Made by a program: the position numbers and the translations under genes. DNA of 6,185 bases, from NCBI GenBank assembly GCA_946186725.1, contig CAMHOI010000065.1, positions 1-6,185 on the forward strand, in the 5' to 3' direction. Below, in pieces: positions 1 to 5,485 of this stretch. The notes below the pieces were generated by a model. That model was not told where the DNA came from and did not search any database. It was given only the letters and a program-made list of their open reading frames with translations. Position 1 is the first letter of the stretch, and each line of letters begins with the position of its first letter. This DNA is from an uncultured Clostridia bacterium (GTDB lineage: Bacteria > Bacillota > Clostridia > Oscillospirales > Acutalibacteraceae).

Positions 1-210
1 GAGGAACTGCTCGCCGACCCGCTCCTGCAGCTTGAGCGCGCAGGCGAGCACCAGCGCCCCCCGCCCCGAAAAGGTGCGGTAGACGGTGGCCTCCCCCACG
101 CCGCCGGCGCGGGCGATGTCGCGCATGGTGACGCCCGCGATCCCCCGCTCCACAAAAAGGCGGGTCGCCTCGTCGATCAGATATTGCTTTTTGACGTCTT
201 TGACTGACAT
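1..210 (-). CDS. TetR/AcrR-family transcriptional regulator, N-terminal part (cut by window edge)
   Basis: This is the first 70 codons of a gene reading leftward out of the window; my own translation begins MSVKDVKKQY and continues without a stop. Residues about 25-48 form the TetR helix-turn-helix: VTMRDIARAGGVGEATVYRTF matches the family pattern T-x-x-x-I-A-x-x-x-G-V-x-x-x-T-x-Y-x-x-F. Residues 9-24 (QYLIDEATRLFVERGI) are the usual first helix. The ATG at 210-208 is preceded by GGAG with a 6-nt spacer. TetR proteins bind palindromic operators as dimers and release them on binding a small ligand in the C-terminal domain, which is outside the window, so the inducer cannot be guessed. The gene is divergent from the glycosyltransferase/flavodoxin pair, and a palindrome lies directly in front of it, so autorepression is likely; control of the divergent genes is possible but not shown. 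The family call is secure; specificity is unknown. Confidence 0.93.
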   Translation of the reverse strand, partial: MSVKDVKKQYLIDEATRLFVERGIAGVTMRDIARAGGVGEATVYRTFSGRGALVLACALKLQERVGEQFL

Positions 211-223
211 AGGACGCTCCGTG

Positions 224-266
224 TTGTGATAGTCCGACTATCAATTTGAAACCTGTTCTATCACAA
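224..266. promoter_or_regulatory. Probable TetR operator: 17-bp palindrome plus a third half-site
   Basis: TGATAGTC-c-GACTATCA at 227-243 is a perfect 8-bp inverted repeat around a single central base, the geometry expected of a TetR dimer site. A further CTATCA at 258-263 repeats the right half-site (238-243) 20 bp away, about two helical turns. It also makes a 9-bp inverted repeat, TTGTGATAG (224-232) with CTATCACAA (258-266). The cluster covers the -10 box and start region of the repressor's own promoter, so bound repressor should block its own transcription. The symmetry is seen directly; the identity of the binding protein is inferred from position. Confidence 0.72.
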
Positions 267-293
267 TGTAGCACGTTTTTGCGGCTTTGTCAA
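265..293 (-). promoter_or_regulatory. Promoter of the TetR-family gene
   Basis: Reading the minus strand, TTGACA (293-288) is a perfect -35 box. A spacer of exactly 17 bp follows, then TACATT (270-265), a four-of-six match to the -10 box preceded by TGC, an extended -10 element. The expected transcription start is near 258, giving a leader of roughly 50 nt before the ATG at 210. The operator half-site at 258-266 overlaps the -10 box and the start point. Confidence 0.8.
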
Positions 294-311
294 TCAAAAC
301 TTGTGAAATAA

Positions 312-357
312 TGATAAAAAATTTCAACAATTTGTGTCATTTCGCTTGTTTTTATCA
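312..357. repeat. Inverted repeat in the AT-rich divergent region
   Basis: TGATAAAAA (312-320) and TTTTTATCA (349-357) are perfect 9-bp inverted arms separated by 28 bp, just upstream of the -35 box of the glycosyltransferase promoter. The outer TGATA/TATCA resembles the half-site in the TetR palindrome, so a second, weaker regulatory site is conceivable. The stretch is very AT-rich, which makes chance symmetry plausible. Confidence 0.3.
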
Positions 358-367
358 AAACTGACCC

Positions 368-396
368 TTGACAAATCTTACGCCGGATGATACGCT
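368..396 (+). promoter_or_regulatory. Promoter of the glycosyltransferase-flavodoxin operon
   Basis: TTGACA (368-373) is a perfect -35 box. Seventeen bases later TACGCT (391-396) is a poor -10 match (three of six) but carries the TG dinucleotide of an extended -10 at 388-389. Transcription would start near 403, giving a leader of about 36 nt before the ATG at 439. The promoter lies about 100 bp from the TetR palindrome, so repression by that site would need looping or a second site. Confidence 0.6.
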
Positions 397-438
397 GACT
401 TCGGACAAAACCACACATTATGGACGGAGGGAACCCCC

Positions 439-1917
439 ATGACCGATCGCACCCGCGTGATCTTCGGCAACGAGATGGCCCAAAAGACCGTCAAAAAGGC
501 CGAAAAAACCAAGCAGAAATTCATAAAGAAGTTCGGCGACGACAGCGCGACCAAGTATACCTTCGCTCTTCAGGAGAACGAGGTGCTCGCTCCCCTGAAC
601 ACCAAGGTGCTGACCTTCGGCGAGGGTGCGGCCTTCAATCCCAAGAACGTCCTCATCGGAAACATCCGCATGGGCTTCGGCCACTACCGGATCTCCATGG
701 CGATGGCCTCCTGCGCCCGCGCGCTGGGCTGGGAGCCCGTCTGGCTCGACCTCAATTCCTTCGAGGGGTCGGCGTGCACCGGGATCATCGCGCATCAGAA
801 CGATCTGTATTCCATGGGCTCCCGTCTGTCCCAGAAGAGCAAGCTCTTCAACCGCCTCTACTGGGAGCCCCTCAACAGCGAGGGCTTCCGCCAGCTGACC
901 TACAACGCCGCCGACCAGGCGTCCGCCGAGGCGATGGCCAACCTGCTTCGCGGCCTGCCCAAGGATCTGCCCTACGTCGCCACCCACGTCTGGCCCGCCC
1001 AGGCCGCCATCCACGCCGGCTTTCGTCGGGTGGTCAACGCCATCCCCGACAACTGGCCCATGGCCCTCCACCTCGCCGAGGGGAGCATCCATACCGTCCA
1101 GACCCGCTCCGCCTGGCTGGGGTACAAGGCCCTGCGCGGCATGGATAAGAGCCGCACCCTCAAGCCCATGCCCGAGGGGAGCATCCGCTGCGTCGGCCAT
1201 TACGTCGACCACGAGCTGCTGCGCGACCTGGAGGGGGACACCGCCCGCCGCGTCGCCCGCCTGACCGAGGGCAAGCCCGTCCGCTACCTGCTGACCGTCG
1301 GCGGCGCGGGCGCCCAGCAGGGGCTCTTCATCGACATCATCCGCACCCTCCTGCCCGAGATCGAGGCCGGCCGCGCCGCTCTGTTCATCAACGTCGGCGA
1401 CCATGCCAACGTCTTCGAGGGGCTGAAGGCCGCCCTCCCCGCGCTGGCGGAGGCGACCGTGTTCCGGGATCGCTACGCCGACGCCAGGGCCTTCGCCGAG
1501 ACGGCCCTCACGGGGGAGGCGAGCGGGATCACCGTCTTCTGCCACAGCGACATCTTCGCCGCCGTGTATATCACCAACCTGCTCATGCGCGCGTCCGACG
1601 TCCTCGTGACCAAGCCCAGCGAGCTGGCCTTCTATCCCATCCCCAAGCTGTTCATCCAGCACGTCGGCGGGCATGAGGTCTGGGGCGCCGTCCATTCCGC
1701 CGAGGTCGGCGACGGCACCTATGAGGTCGCGCCCGGCCGCGAAACGCGGGATATGCTCGCCCTGCTGCAGAGCGAGAAGGAGATCCTCCTCGCCATGAAC
1801 GAGCAGATCCTGCGCAACCAGGCCGAAGGGCTCTACGACGGCGCCTACGAGGTCATCCGTCTCGCCACCGGGCAGAATCGGTATTACGTCCCCGTCCGCC
1901 GCAGGGGCGAGTCGTGA
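439..1917 (+). CDS. Uncharacterised GT-B-fold glycosyltransferase-like protein
   Basis: A 492-residue protein. The ATG at 439 has GGAGGG (426-431) 7 nt upstream; the ATG at 420 opens a different frame and is not the start. Residues 1-36 are lysine-rich and probably helical. At 72-84 a Rossmann-type strand and glycine loop (LIGNIRMGFGHYR) resemble the G-x-G-H-x-R loop at the N terminus of MurG and monogalactosyldiacylglycerol-synthase-like enzymes. A second half begins near 280 with LLTVGGAGAQQG (284-295), where the nucleotide-sugar-binding domain of GT-B enzymes starts, and VLVTKPSELAFYPIPKLFI (388-406) sits where those enzymes have the 'TKPG/SE...P' donor-site segment. HVGGHE (408-413) follows. 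No signal peptide or membrane helix is evident, so a soluble or peripherally attached cytoplasmic enzyme is likely. Fold assignment is inference from these motifs; donor and acceptor are unknown. It shares a probable operon with the flavodoxin gene. It could belong to a domain-of-unknown-function family rather than a characterised GT family. Confidence 0.72.
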   Translation: MTDRTRVIFGNEMAQKTVKKAEKTKQKFIKKFGDDSATKYTFALQENEVLAPLNTKVLTFGEGAAFNPKNVLIGNIRMGFGHYRISMAMASCARALGWEPVWLDLNSFEGSACTGIIAHQNDLYSMGSRLSQKSKLFNRLYWEPLNSEGFRQLTYNAADQASAEAMANLLRGLPKDLPYVATHVWPAQAAIHAGFRRVVNAIPDNWPMALHLAEGSIHTVQTRSAWLGYKALRGMDKSRTLKPMPEGSIRCVGHYVDHELLRDLEGDTARRVARLTEGKPVRYLLTVGGAGAQQGLFIDIIRTLLPEIEAGRAALFINVGDHANVFEGLKAALPALAEATVFRDRYADARAFAETALTGEASGITVFCHSDIFAAVYITNLLMRASDVLVTKPSELAFYPIPKLFIQHVGGHEVWGAVHSAEVGDGTYEVAPGRETRDMLALLQSEKEILLAMNEQILRNQAEGLYDGAYEVIRLATGQNRYYVPVRRRGES

Positions 1918-1920
1918 TTT

Positions 1921-1938
1921 GGTTAACATAAAGTTGAA
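1921..1938 (+). repeat. Imperfect 18-bp direct repeat, copy 1 (before flavodoxin gene)
   Basis: GGTTAACATAAAGTTGAA matches 15 of 18 bases with 2451-2468, on the other side of the flavodoxin gene. It sits directly between the glycosyltransferase stop and the flavodoxin ribosome binding site. Its meaning is unknown; it may be chance similarity of AT-rich spacers. Confidence 0.25.
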
Positions 1939-1943
1939 AGGAG
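1937..1943 (+). promoter_or_regulatory. Ribosome binding site deciding the flavodoxin start
   Basis: AAAGGAG lies 8 nt before the ATG at 1952. An in-frame TTG at 1919 could extend the protein by 11 residues, but those residues (MVNIKLKGALR) precede the flavodoxin first strand and include the ribosome binding site itself, so the ATG at 1952 is the start. Confidence 0.8.
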
Positions 1944-1951
1944 CCCTTCGC

Positions 1952-2425
1952 ATGTCACACGTTCTCATCGTGTATTTCAGCGCGAGCGGCGTCACTGCCC
2001 GCGTTGCCGAAACGCTGGCCGACGCCCTCGCCGCCGATCTCTTCGAGATCCGCCCCGTGCAGCCCTATACGAGCGCCGACCTCGACTGGCGTGACCGGAA
2101 CAGCCGTTCCACGCTGGAGATGCAAGACCGCGCCTGCCGCCCCGCCATGGCGCAAACGCCCGACCTCAGCGGCTATGATACCGTCTTTGTCGGCTTTCCG
2201 GTCTGGTGGTACCGCGAGCCTTCCATCATTGACACCTTTATGGAGTCGGCCGACTTCACGGGCAAAACGGTCATTCCCTTCGCCACCTCGGGCGGCAGCG
2301 GCCTGGGCGATACGGCCGCCAACCTCCGCGCCCTCGCCCCCGGCGCCGCGGTCAAGGAGGGCCGCGTTCTGTCCGCCCGCGCCACCGCGGCCGAGCTTTC
2401 CGCCTGGGCCGCTTCGCAGTACTGA
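1952..2425 (+). CDS. Flavodoxin (Flavodoxin_4-like)
   Basis: A 157-residue single-domain flavodoxin, a small cytoplasmic FMN-binding electron carrier or quinone/NAD(P)H-type reductase. The first strand and phosphate loop are HVLIVYFSASGVTARVAE (residues 3-20), with SASGVT in place of the common T-x-T-G-x-T. FEIRPVQPYTSADLDWRDRN (31-50), followed by the SRSTLE stretch, is characteristic of the Flavodoxin_4 group. YDTVFVGFPVWWYREPSI (75-92) supplies the tryptophan-bearing FMN loop, and TVIPFATSGGSG (106-117) the other ring-contact loop. Length is normal and complete. It begins 34 bp after the glycosyltransferase stop with its own strong ribosome binding site and no obvious promoter, so the two are probably co-transcribed. 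Proteins of this type are often annotated as flavodoxins under TetR- or MarR-like control, which fits the divergent regulator, but the redox partner cannot be read from sequence. Confidence 0.93.
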   Translation: MSHVLIVYFSASGVTARVAETLADALAADLFEIRPVQPYTSADLDWRDRNSRSTLEMQDRACRPAMAQTPDLSGYDTVFVGFPVWWYREPSIIDTFMESADFTGKTVIPFATSGGSGLGDTAANLRALAPGAAVKEGRVLSARATAAELSAWAASQY

Positions 2426-2450
2426 ACGGCTGCCTCCCACCCCTTTCAAC

Positions 2451-2468
2451 GGTTTACATAAAATTCAA
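2451..2468 (+). repeat. Imperfect 18-bp direct repeat, copy 2 (after flavodoxin gene)
   Basis: GGTTTACATAAAATTCAA matches the sequence at 1921-1938 at 15 of 18 positions and lies 26 bp after the flavodoxin stop codon. Together the two copies bracket the gene. See the matching entry for caution. Confidence 0.25.
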
Positions 2469-2479
2469 CCTCTCGCTGC

Positions 2480-2520
2480 AAAAAGCCCCGCCCCTGCCGA
2501 CGTCTGTCAGCAGGGGCGGG
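2480..2520 (-). terminator. Intrinsic terminator of the penicillin-binding protein gene
   Basis: CCCGCCCCTGC (2487-2497) pairs perfectly with GCAGGGGCGGG (2510-2520). The stem extends past one C-A mismatch by GAC/GTC around a 4-nt loop. On the minus strand the hairpin is followed by GC and then TTTTT (2484-2480), a proper U-tract. On the plus strand the bases after the stem are not T-rich, so orientation is clear: it terminates the gene ending at 2575, about 55 bp downstream of its stop. It may also slow plus-strand transcripts. Confidence 0.85.
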
Positions 2521-2554
2521 TCGCGTTATCTTCTGCCCTCGTTTAGGGAATTGC

Positions 2555-2576
2555 CCGGCTTTCGCGCCGGTGTTTT
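2555..2576 (+). terminator. Weak candidate terminator for the flavodoxin operon
   Basis: CCGGC (2555-2559) and GCCGG (2566-2570) form a short all-GC stem with a 6-nt loop, followed on the plus strand by TGTTTT. It would be the first T-rich hairpin met by plus-strand transcripts, about 130 bp past the flavodoxin stop. It abuts the stop codon of the convergent gene. The 5-bp stem is short for an intrinsic terminator. Confidence 0.3.
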
Positions 2577-5451
2577 ACTGGGTGAGGTTCTCTTCGGAGG
2601 CGGTGCCGGCGCTCGATGCGGCCTCGCTCGACGGTTCGCCGCTCGAGGTGTCGCCGCCCGACGACGCCCCGGAGGAGGTCGCTTCGCTGGGCGTTTCCCC
2701 GCTCGGCGTTTCGCCGGAAGGCGTCTCGCCGCTGGGTGTTTCCGCGCTCGGCGCTTCTGTGCTCGATGCGGGCAGACCGGTCGGGTCGGGGTCGTCGTTG
2801 GTCAGGGGCCGTCCGCCCTCGTGCAGGGTGCAGACAGGGGCGTAATCCTTCTTGTAGTAGCCCCACTCGACGTGCTCGCAGGCGGTGGTCGCCAGCTCGC
2901 CGCTGTCGGTGCAGTAGCGGGCGCGGATGACGGTCTTGCAGGCGGGGAAGGACTTCTTGGCGAGGCCCTCGTGCGCGGCCTGCATGATGGGCCGCCAGAG
3001 GCGGATGGCGGGGTTGCCGCTCGGGGAGAGACGGGCCATGTTGTAGGGCGTGTCGCAGCCGAACCAGCAGCTGCCCACGTAGTAGGGGGTGCCGCCGCCG
3101 AACCAGCGATCCTTGTTGGCGTTGGTGGTGCCGGTCTTGCCGAACACCTCCCAGCCGCCGAAGCCGCTGCCCGCGCCGGTGCCCTTCGTGGCGGCGATCT
3201 GGAGCATCCGGTTCATGATGTTGGCGGTCTCGGGGCTGAAGGCCTGGATGGGCTCGAAATCGTACACCAGCACGTCCTTGCCGCTCTGGTCGGTGATGCG
3301 GGTGTAGAGGGTGGGCTTGTAGTAGAGCCCGCCGTTGCCAAAGGTGGCGTAGGCGGCGGCCTCCTCCATGGTGGTCAGGCCGTAGGTCGAGCCGCCGAGA
3401 GCGAGCTGGGACAGGCCGATGTCGGAGAACTCCTTGCCGTCAATGATCTCTTTCTCGACGAGCGTGGTGATGCCCAGCTTCTGAGTGACGAAGTCAAAGA
3501 GCTTCTTGCCGTTGTTGTACTTGAGGTAGACGCGCGCGGCGACGAGGTTGTAGGATCTCTGCAGCGCGTGCTGAATGGTTTCCTTCTCCGTCTGCTCGTA
3601 GCCGGAGTTGTGGAAGGTGACCCCGCCCACGCTCAGCGTGGTGTTATCCACGAGGGTGGACCAGGTGATGACGTTGTCCTCCAGCGCCGGGCCGTAGATG
3701 CCGATTGGCTTCATGGAGGAGCCGGGCTGACGGGGCGAGTCGCAGGCGCGGTTGAGCTCGAGCTTGCCCGTCTTGGCGCCGCGGCCGCCGCAGATGGCGA
3801 CGACGTGACCGCGGTAATCCATGATGGTGATGGCGCCCTGCGCCTTCTGCTCGGTGCCGAGCACGGCCGACCAGTTGTCCTCGGTGGCGAAGACGGTCTC
3901 CGCCGCCCGCTGGATGCGCGGCTCCATAGCGGCGTAGATCTTGAGTCCGCCGCGATAGATCTTGTTGGTGGCGCCCTCCTGGGAGATGCCCTGCTGGGTC
4001 ATCAGGTCGTCCACGATCTGCTCAAACAGGGCGTCGGTGTACCAGGAGTAGGCGCTCTTGCTGGCGGTCTCGCCCTCCTCGACCTCCTTGTCGTTCTTGT
4101 GGTTGACGACGGCGACGGCCTCCTTGAGGGCGGCGTCGCGCTCCTTTTCGGTGATGCCGCGCTCCCCGTCGTAGATGTCGCGGATGGCGCACATATTCTT
4201 GATGATCCATTCCCGGCGGAACTTGTTGTTCTTGGGATTGTCGATGGGGTTGAAGCCGGCGGGGGATTTGGCGATGGCGGCGAGGGACGCGGCTTCGGAG
4301 ATGGTCAGATCCTTGGCCGATTTGCCGAAGTAGTACTCGGCGGCCGCCTCAACGCCGTAGCATCCGTTGCCCAGATAGATGACGTTGAGGTAGCACTCCA
4401 TGATGGTGTCCTTGGCGTAGGTGCTCTCTACGGTGCGGGCGCGCATGATCTCGCGGATCTTGCGCATGGCGGAGATCTCGTTGTCCTCCGTCAGGTTCTT
4501 GATGAGCTGCTGGGTGATGGTGGAGCCGCCCTGCTCGGTGTCCCAGAAATGCAGGAAGAGGTTGGCGAAGGAGGCGACGGTTCGCTTCCAGTCCACGCCG
4601 TTGTGCTTGTAGAACCGCTCGTCCTCCGCCGAAATGAAGGCGTAGATGAGATCCTGATCGATGTCGTTGATGCTGACCCAGGTGCGGTTCTCATAATACA
4701 GATCTTGATAGGGCAGCCATTTTTCAGCGGGATCGCTTTCGCTCTGAGGAGAGTACGACTCGTCCTTAACGTAGATGGTGGTGGTGTAGTCGAGCGTCAG
4801 CTCATAGAGATCGTAGTCAAAGCTGTCGTCCACAAAGCCGAAGACGTACACGGCAAAGGAAGATACGACGATGCAGCCGATGATAACGAGGATGAGAAAG
4901 GCGGTCAAAGCCACTTTGCCGATGCGCTTGAGCGCACGGTAGCGGTTCTTTTTGCCGTCGTCAGCGTAGGCCTCGACAGGCGCCGCGGAGGAGGACAAAT
5001 TCTCCATATCGTCGGCGCCGTCCTCGTAAAAGACGGCGGGGCCGTGGGAATGGCTGTCGCTGAAAAGGTCGCGATCGTGTGCTTCGGGACGCTCGGGAAC
5101 AGGCGCGGGCGCGGGCGCGGCGGGCTCCTTTTCGGACGGTGCGTGACTGGTCAAATCGGCGGCGGCGGTATGAAGCCCGGGGAAAAAGTCCGTTTCGGCC
5201 GGGGCAGTCGGTGCCGGCCGGGTGCGGTCGACCCGGGTCGTGCGGTCAACGTGGGAGGTGCGATCCACCTGCGCGACGCGGTCTACCGGGGCGGTGCGGT
5301 CCACCGACGACGTGCGATCGACGCGGGAAGTCCGGTCGACGCGGGAAGTCCGGTCGACGGGACGGGTGCGGTCCACCGACGACGTGCGATCGACGCGGGA
5401 AGTCCGGTCGACGCCCGGACGGGGCTCGTTGTGCTCGGAACGGTTCGCCAA
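2575..5451 (-). CDS. Class A penicillin-binding protein 1A: bifunctional peptidoglycan glycosyltransferase/transpeptidase with repeat-bearing tails
   Basis: A 958-residue membrane-anchored cell-wall synthase of the ponA/mrcA type; it polymerises lipid II and cross-links stem peptides outside the membrane. The start is TTG at 5451-5449, supported by AAGGAGG (5467-5461) 9 nt upstream; no in-frame ATG exists before residue 149. Residues 14-79 are eleven hexapeptides of consensus VDRT-x-x, then a disordered Pro/Ala/acidic linker, a basic KKNRYRALKR stretch and one transmembrane helix (about 180-206). The GT51 domain (about 245-425) has ISAEDERFYKHNGVDW (273-288, catalytic Glu276), GGSTITQQLIKN (308-319), RKIREIMRA (330-338) and YLNVIYLGNGCYGVEAAAEY (354-373). 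The transpeptidase domain (about 540-830) has SSMK (578-581, nucleophile Ser578), SYN (633-635) and KTGTT (772-776). A segment with Cys838, 847, 858 and 874 follows, then a 60-residue Ser/Gly/Glu/Thr/Pro tail with SGETP repeats. All catalytic motifs are intact. Function is secure; the role of the tails is unknown. Confidence 0.97.
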   Translation of the reverse strand: MANRSEHNEPRPGVDRTSRVDRTSSVDRTRPVDRTSRVDRTSRVDRTSSVDRTAPVDRVAQVDRTSHVDRTTRVDRTRPAPTAPAETDFFPGLHTAAADLTSHAPSEKEPAAPAPAPVPERPEAHDRDLFSDSHSHGPAVFYEDGADDMENLSSSAAPVEAYADDGKKNRYRALKRIGKVALTAFLILVIIGCIVVSSFAVYVFGFVDDSFDYDLYELTLDYTTTIYVKDESYSPQSESDPAEKWLPYQDLYYENRTWVSINDIDQDLIYAFISAEDERFYKHNGVDWKRTVASFANLFLHFWDTEQGGSTITQQLIKNLTEDNEISAMRKIREIMRARTVESTYAKDTIMECYLNVIYLGNGCYGVEAAAEYYFGKSAKDLTISEAASLAAIAKSPAGFNPIDNPKNNKFRREWIIKNMCAIRDIYDGERGITEKERDAALKEAVAVVNHKNDKEVEEGETASKSAYSWYTDALFEQIVDDLMTQQGISQEGATNKIYRGGLKIYAAMEPRIQRAAETVFATEDNWSAVLGTEQKAQGAITIMDYRGHVVAICGGRGAKTGKLELNRACDSPRQPGSSMKPIGIYGPALEDNVITWSTLVDNTTLSVGGVTFHNSGYEQTEKETIQHALQRSYNLVAARVYLKYNNGKKLFDFVTQKLGITTLVEKEIIDGKEFSDIGLSQLALGGSTYGLTTMEEAAAYATFGNGGLYYKPTLYTRITDQSGKDVLVYDFEPIQAFSPETANIMNRMLQIAATKGTGAGSGFGGWEVFGKTGTTNANKDRWFGGGTPYYVGSCWFGCDTPYNMARLSPSGNPAIRLWRPIMQAAHEGLAKKSFPACKTVIRARYCTDSGELATTACEHVEWGYYKKDYAPVCTLHEGGRPLTNDDPDPTGLPASSTEAPSAETPSGETPSGETPSGETPSEATSSGASSGGDTSSGEPSSEAASSAGTASEENLTQ
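2677..2751 (-). repeat. Pentapeptide (15-bp) repeats in the C-terminal tail of the penicillin-binding protein
   Basis: Residues 901-925 are five tandem pentapeptides: PSAET, PSGET three times, then PSEAT. The 15-bp units differ mainly at synonymous positions, so they are diverged in DNA but conserved in protein. They lie in a Ser/Gly/Thr/Glu tail (896-958) that would sit outside the membrane, in or near the cell wall. Confidence 0.85.
5215..5412 (-). repeat. Eleven 18-bp repeats encoding VDRT-x-x hexapeptides (N-terminal cytoplasmic tail)
   Basis: Residues 14-79 of the penicillin-binding protein are eleven uninterrupted hexapeptides. Each begins VDRT except the eighth, VDRV. The last two residues run SR, SS, RP, SR, SR, SS, AP, AQ, SH, TR, RP. 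The tract precedes the transmembrane helix and so is cytoplasmic. Every unit has one Asp and at least one Arg, giving a mixed-charge, Ser/Thr-rich, probably disordered chain. Confidence 0.9.
5293..5414 (-). repeat. 50-bp perfect duplication inside the hexapeptide tract
   Basis: Positions 5293-5342 and 5365-5414 are identical over 50 bp at an offset of 72 bp, exactly four repeat units. Perfect identity, including synonymous positions, against the more diverged remaining units points to a recent in-frame duplication or slippage event. Confidence 0.8.
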
Positions 5452-5460
5452 AGCGGCTCG

Positions 5461-5467
5461 CCTCCTT
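5461..5467 (-). promoter_or_regulatory. Ribosome binding site deciding the TTG start of the penicillin-binding protein
   Basis: Minus-strand AAGGAGG is a near-perfect Shine-Dalgarno sequence, 9 nt before the TTG at 5451. Nearby ATG codons (5470 and 5474) are in other frames. The site therefore places the hexapeptide tract inside the protein. Confidence 0.75.
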
Positions 5468-5485
5468 CATTCAAGTTGGGTACAC

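Noticed and set aside
420..1148. A plus-strand frame starting ATG at 420, just upstream of the glycosyltransferase start
   Set aside because: It is out of frame with the motif-bearing protein, Arg/Pro-rich and without homology features. The GGAGGG at 426-431 serves the ATG at 439, not the one at 420.
418..1995. A minus-strand open frame of 525 codons antisense to the glycosyltransferase gene
   Set aside because: It has no recognisable domain and a Gly/Asp/Val/Leu-biased composition. It ends inside the promoter leader of the real gene, which has a good ribosome binding site and motifs.
2480..2520. Terminator for the plus-strand flavodoxin operon
   Set aside because: On the plus strand the A-tract precedes the stem and no T-tract follows, so the efficient orientation is the minus strand; any plus-strand effect would be secondary.
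5215..5412. CRISPR-like array of short repeats
   Set aside because: The units are 18 bp, contiguous without spacers, and in frame within a coding sequence as VDRT hexapeptides.
5246..5474. Small minus-strand frames starting ATG at 5470 or 5474 overlapping the penicillin-binding protein start
   Set aside because: They are alternative frames through the 18-bp repeat tract. The ribosome binding site lies downstream of, or within, their start regions, and the protein repeats arise only from the shared 18-bp periodicity.
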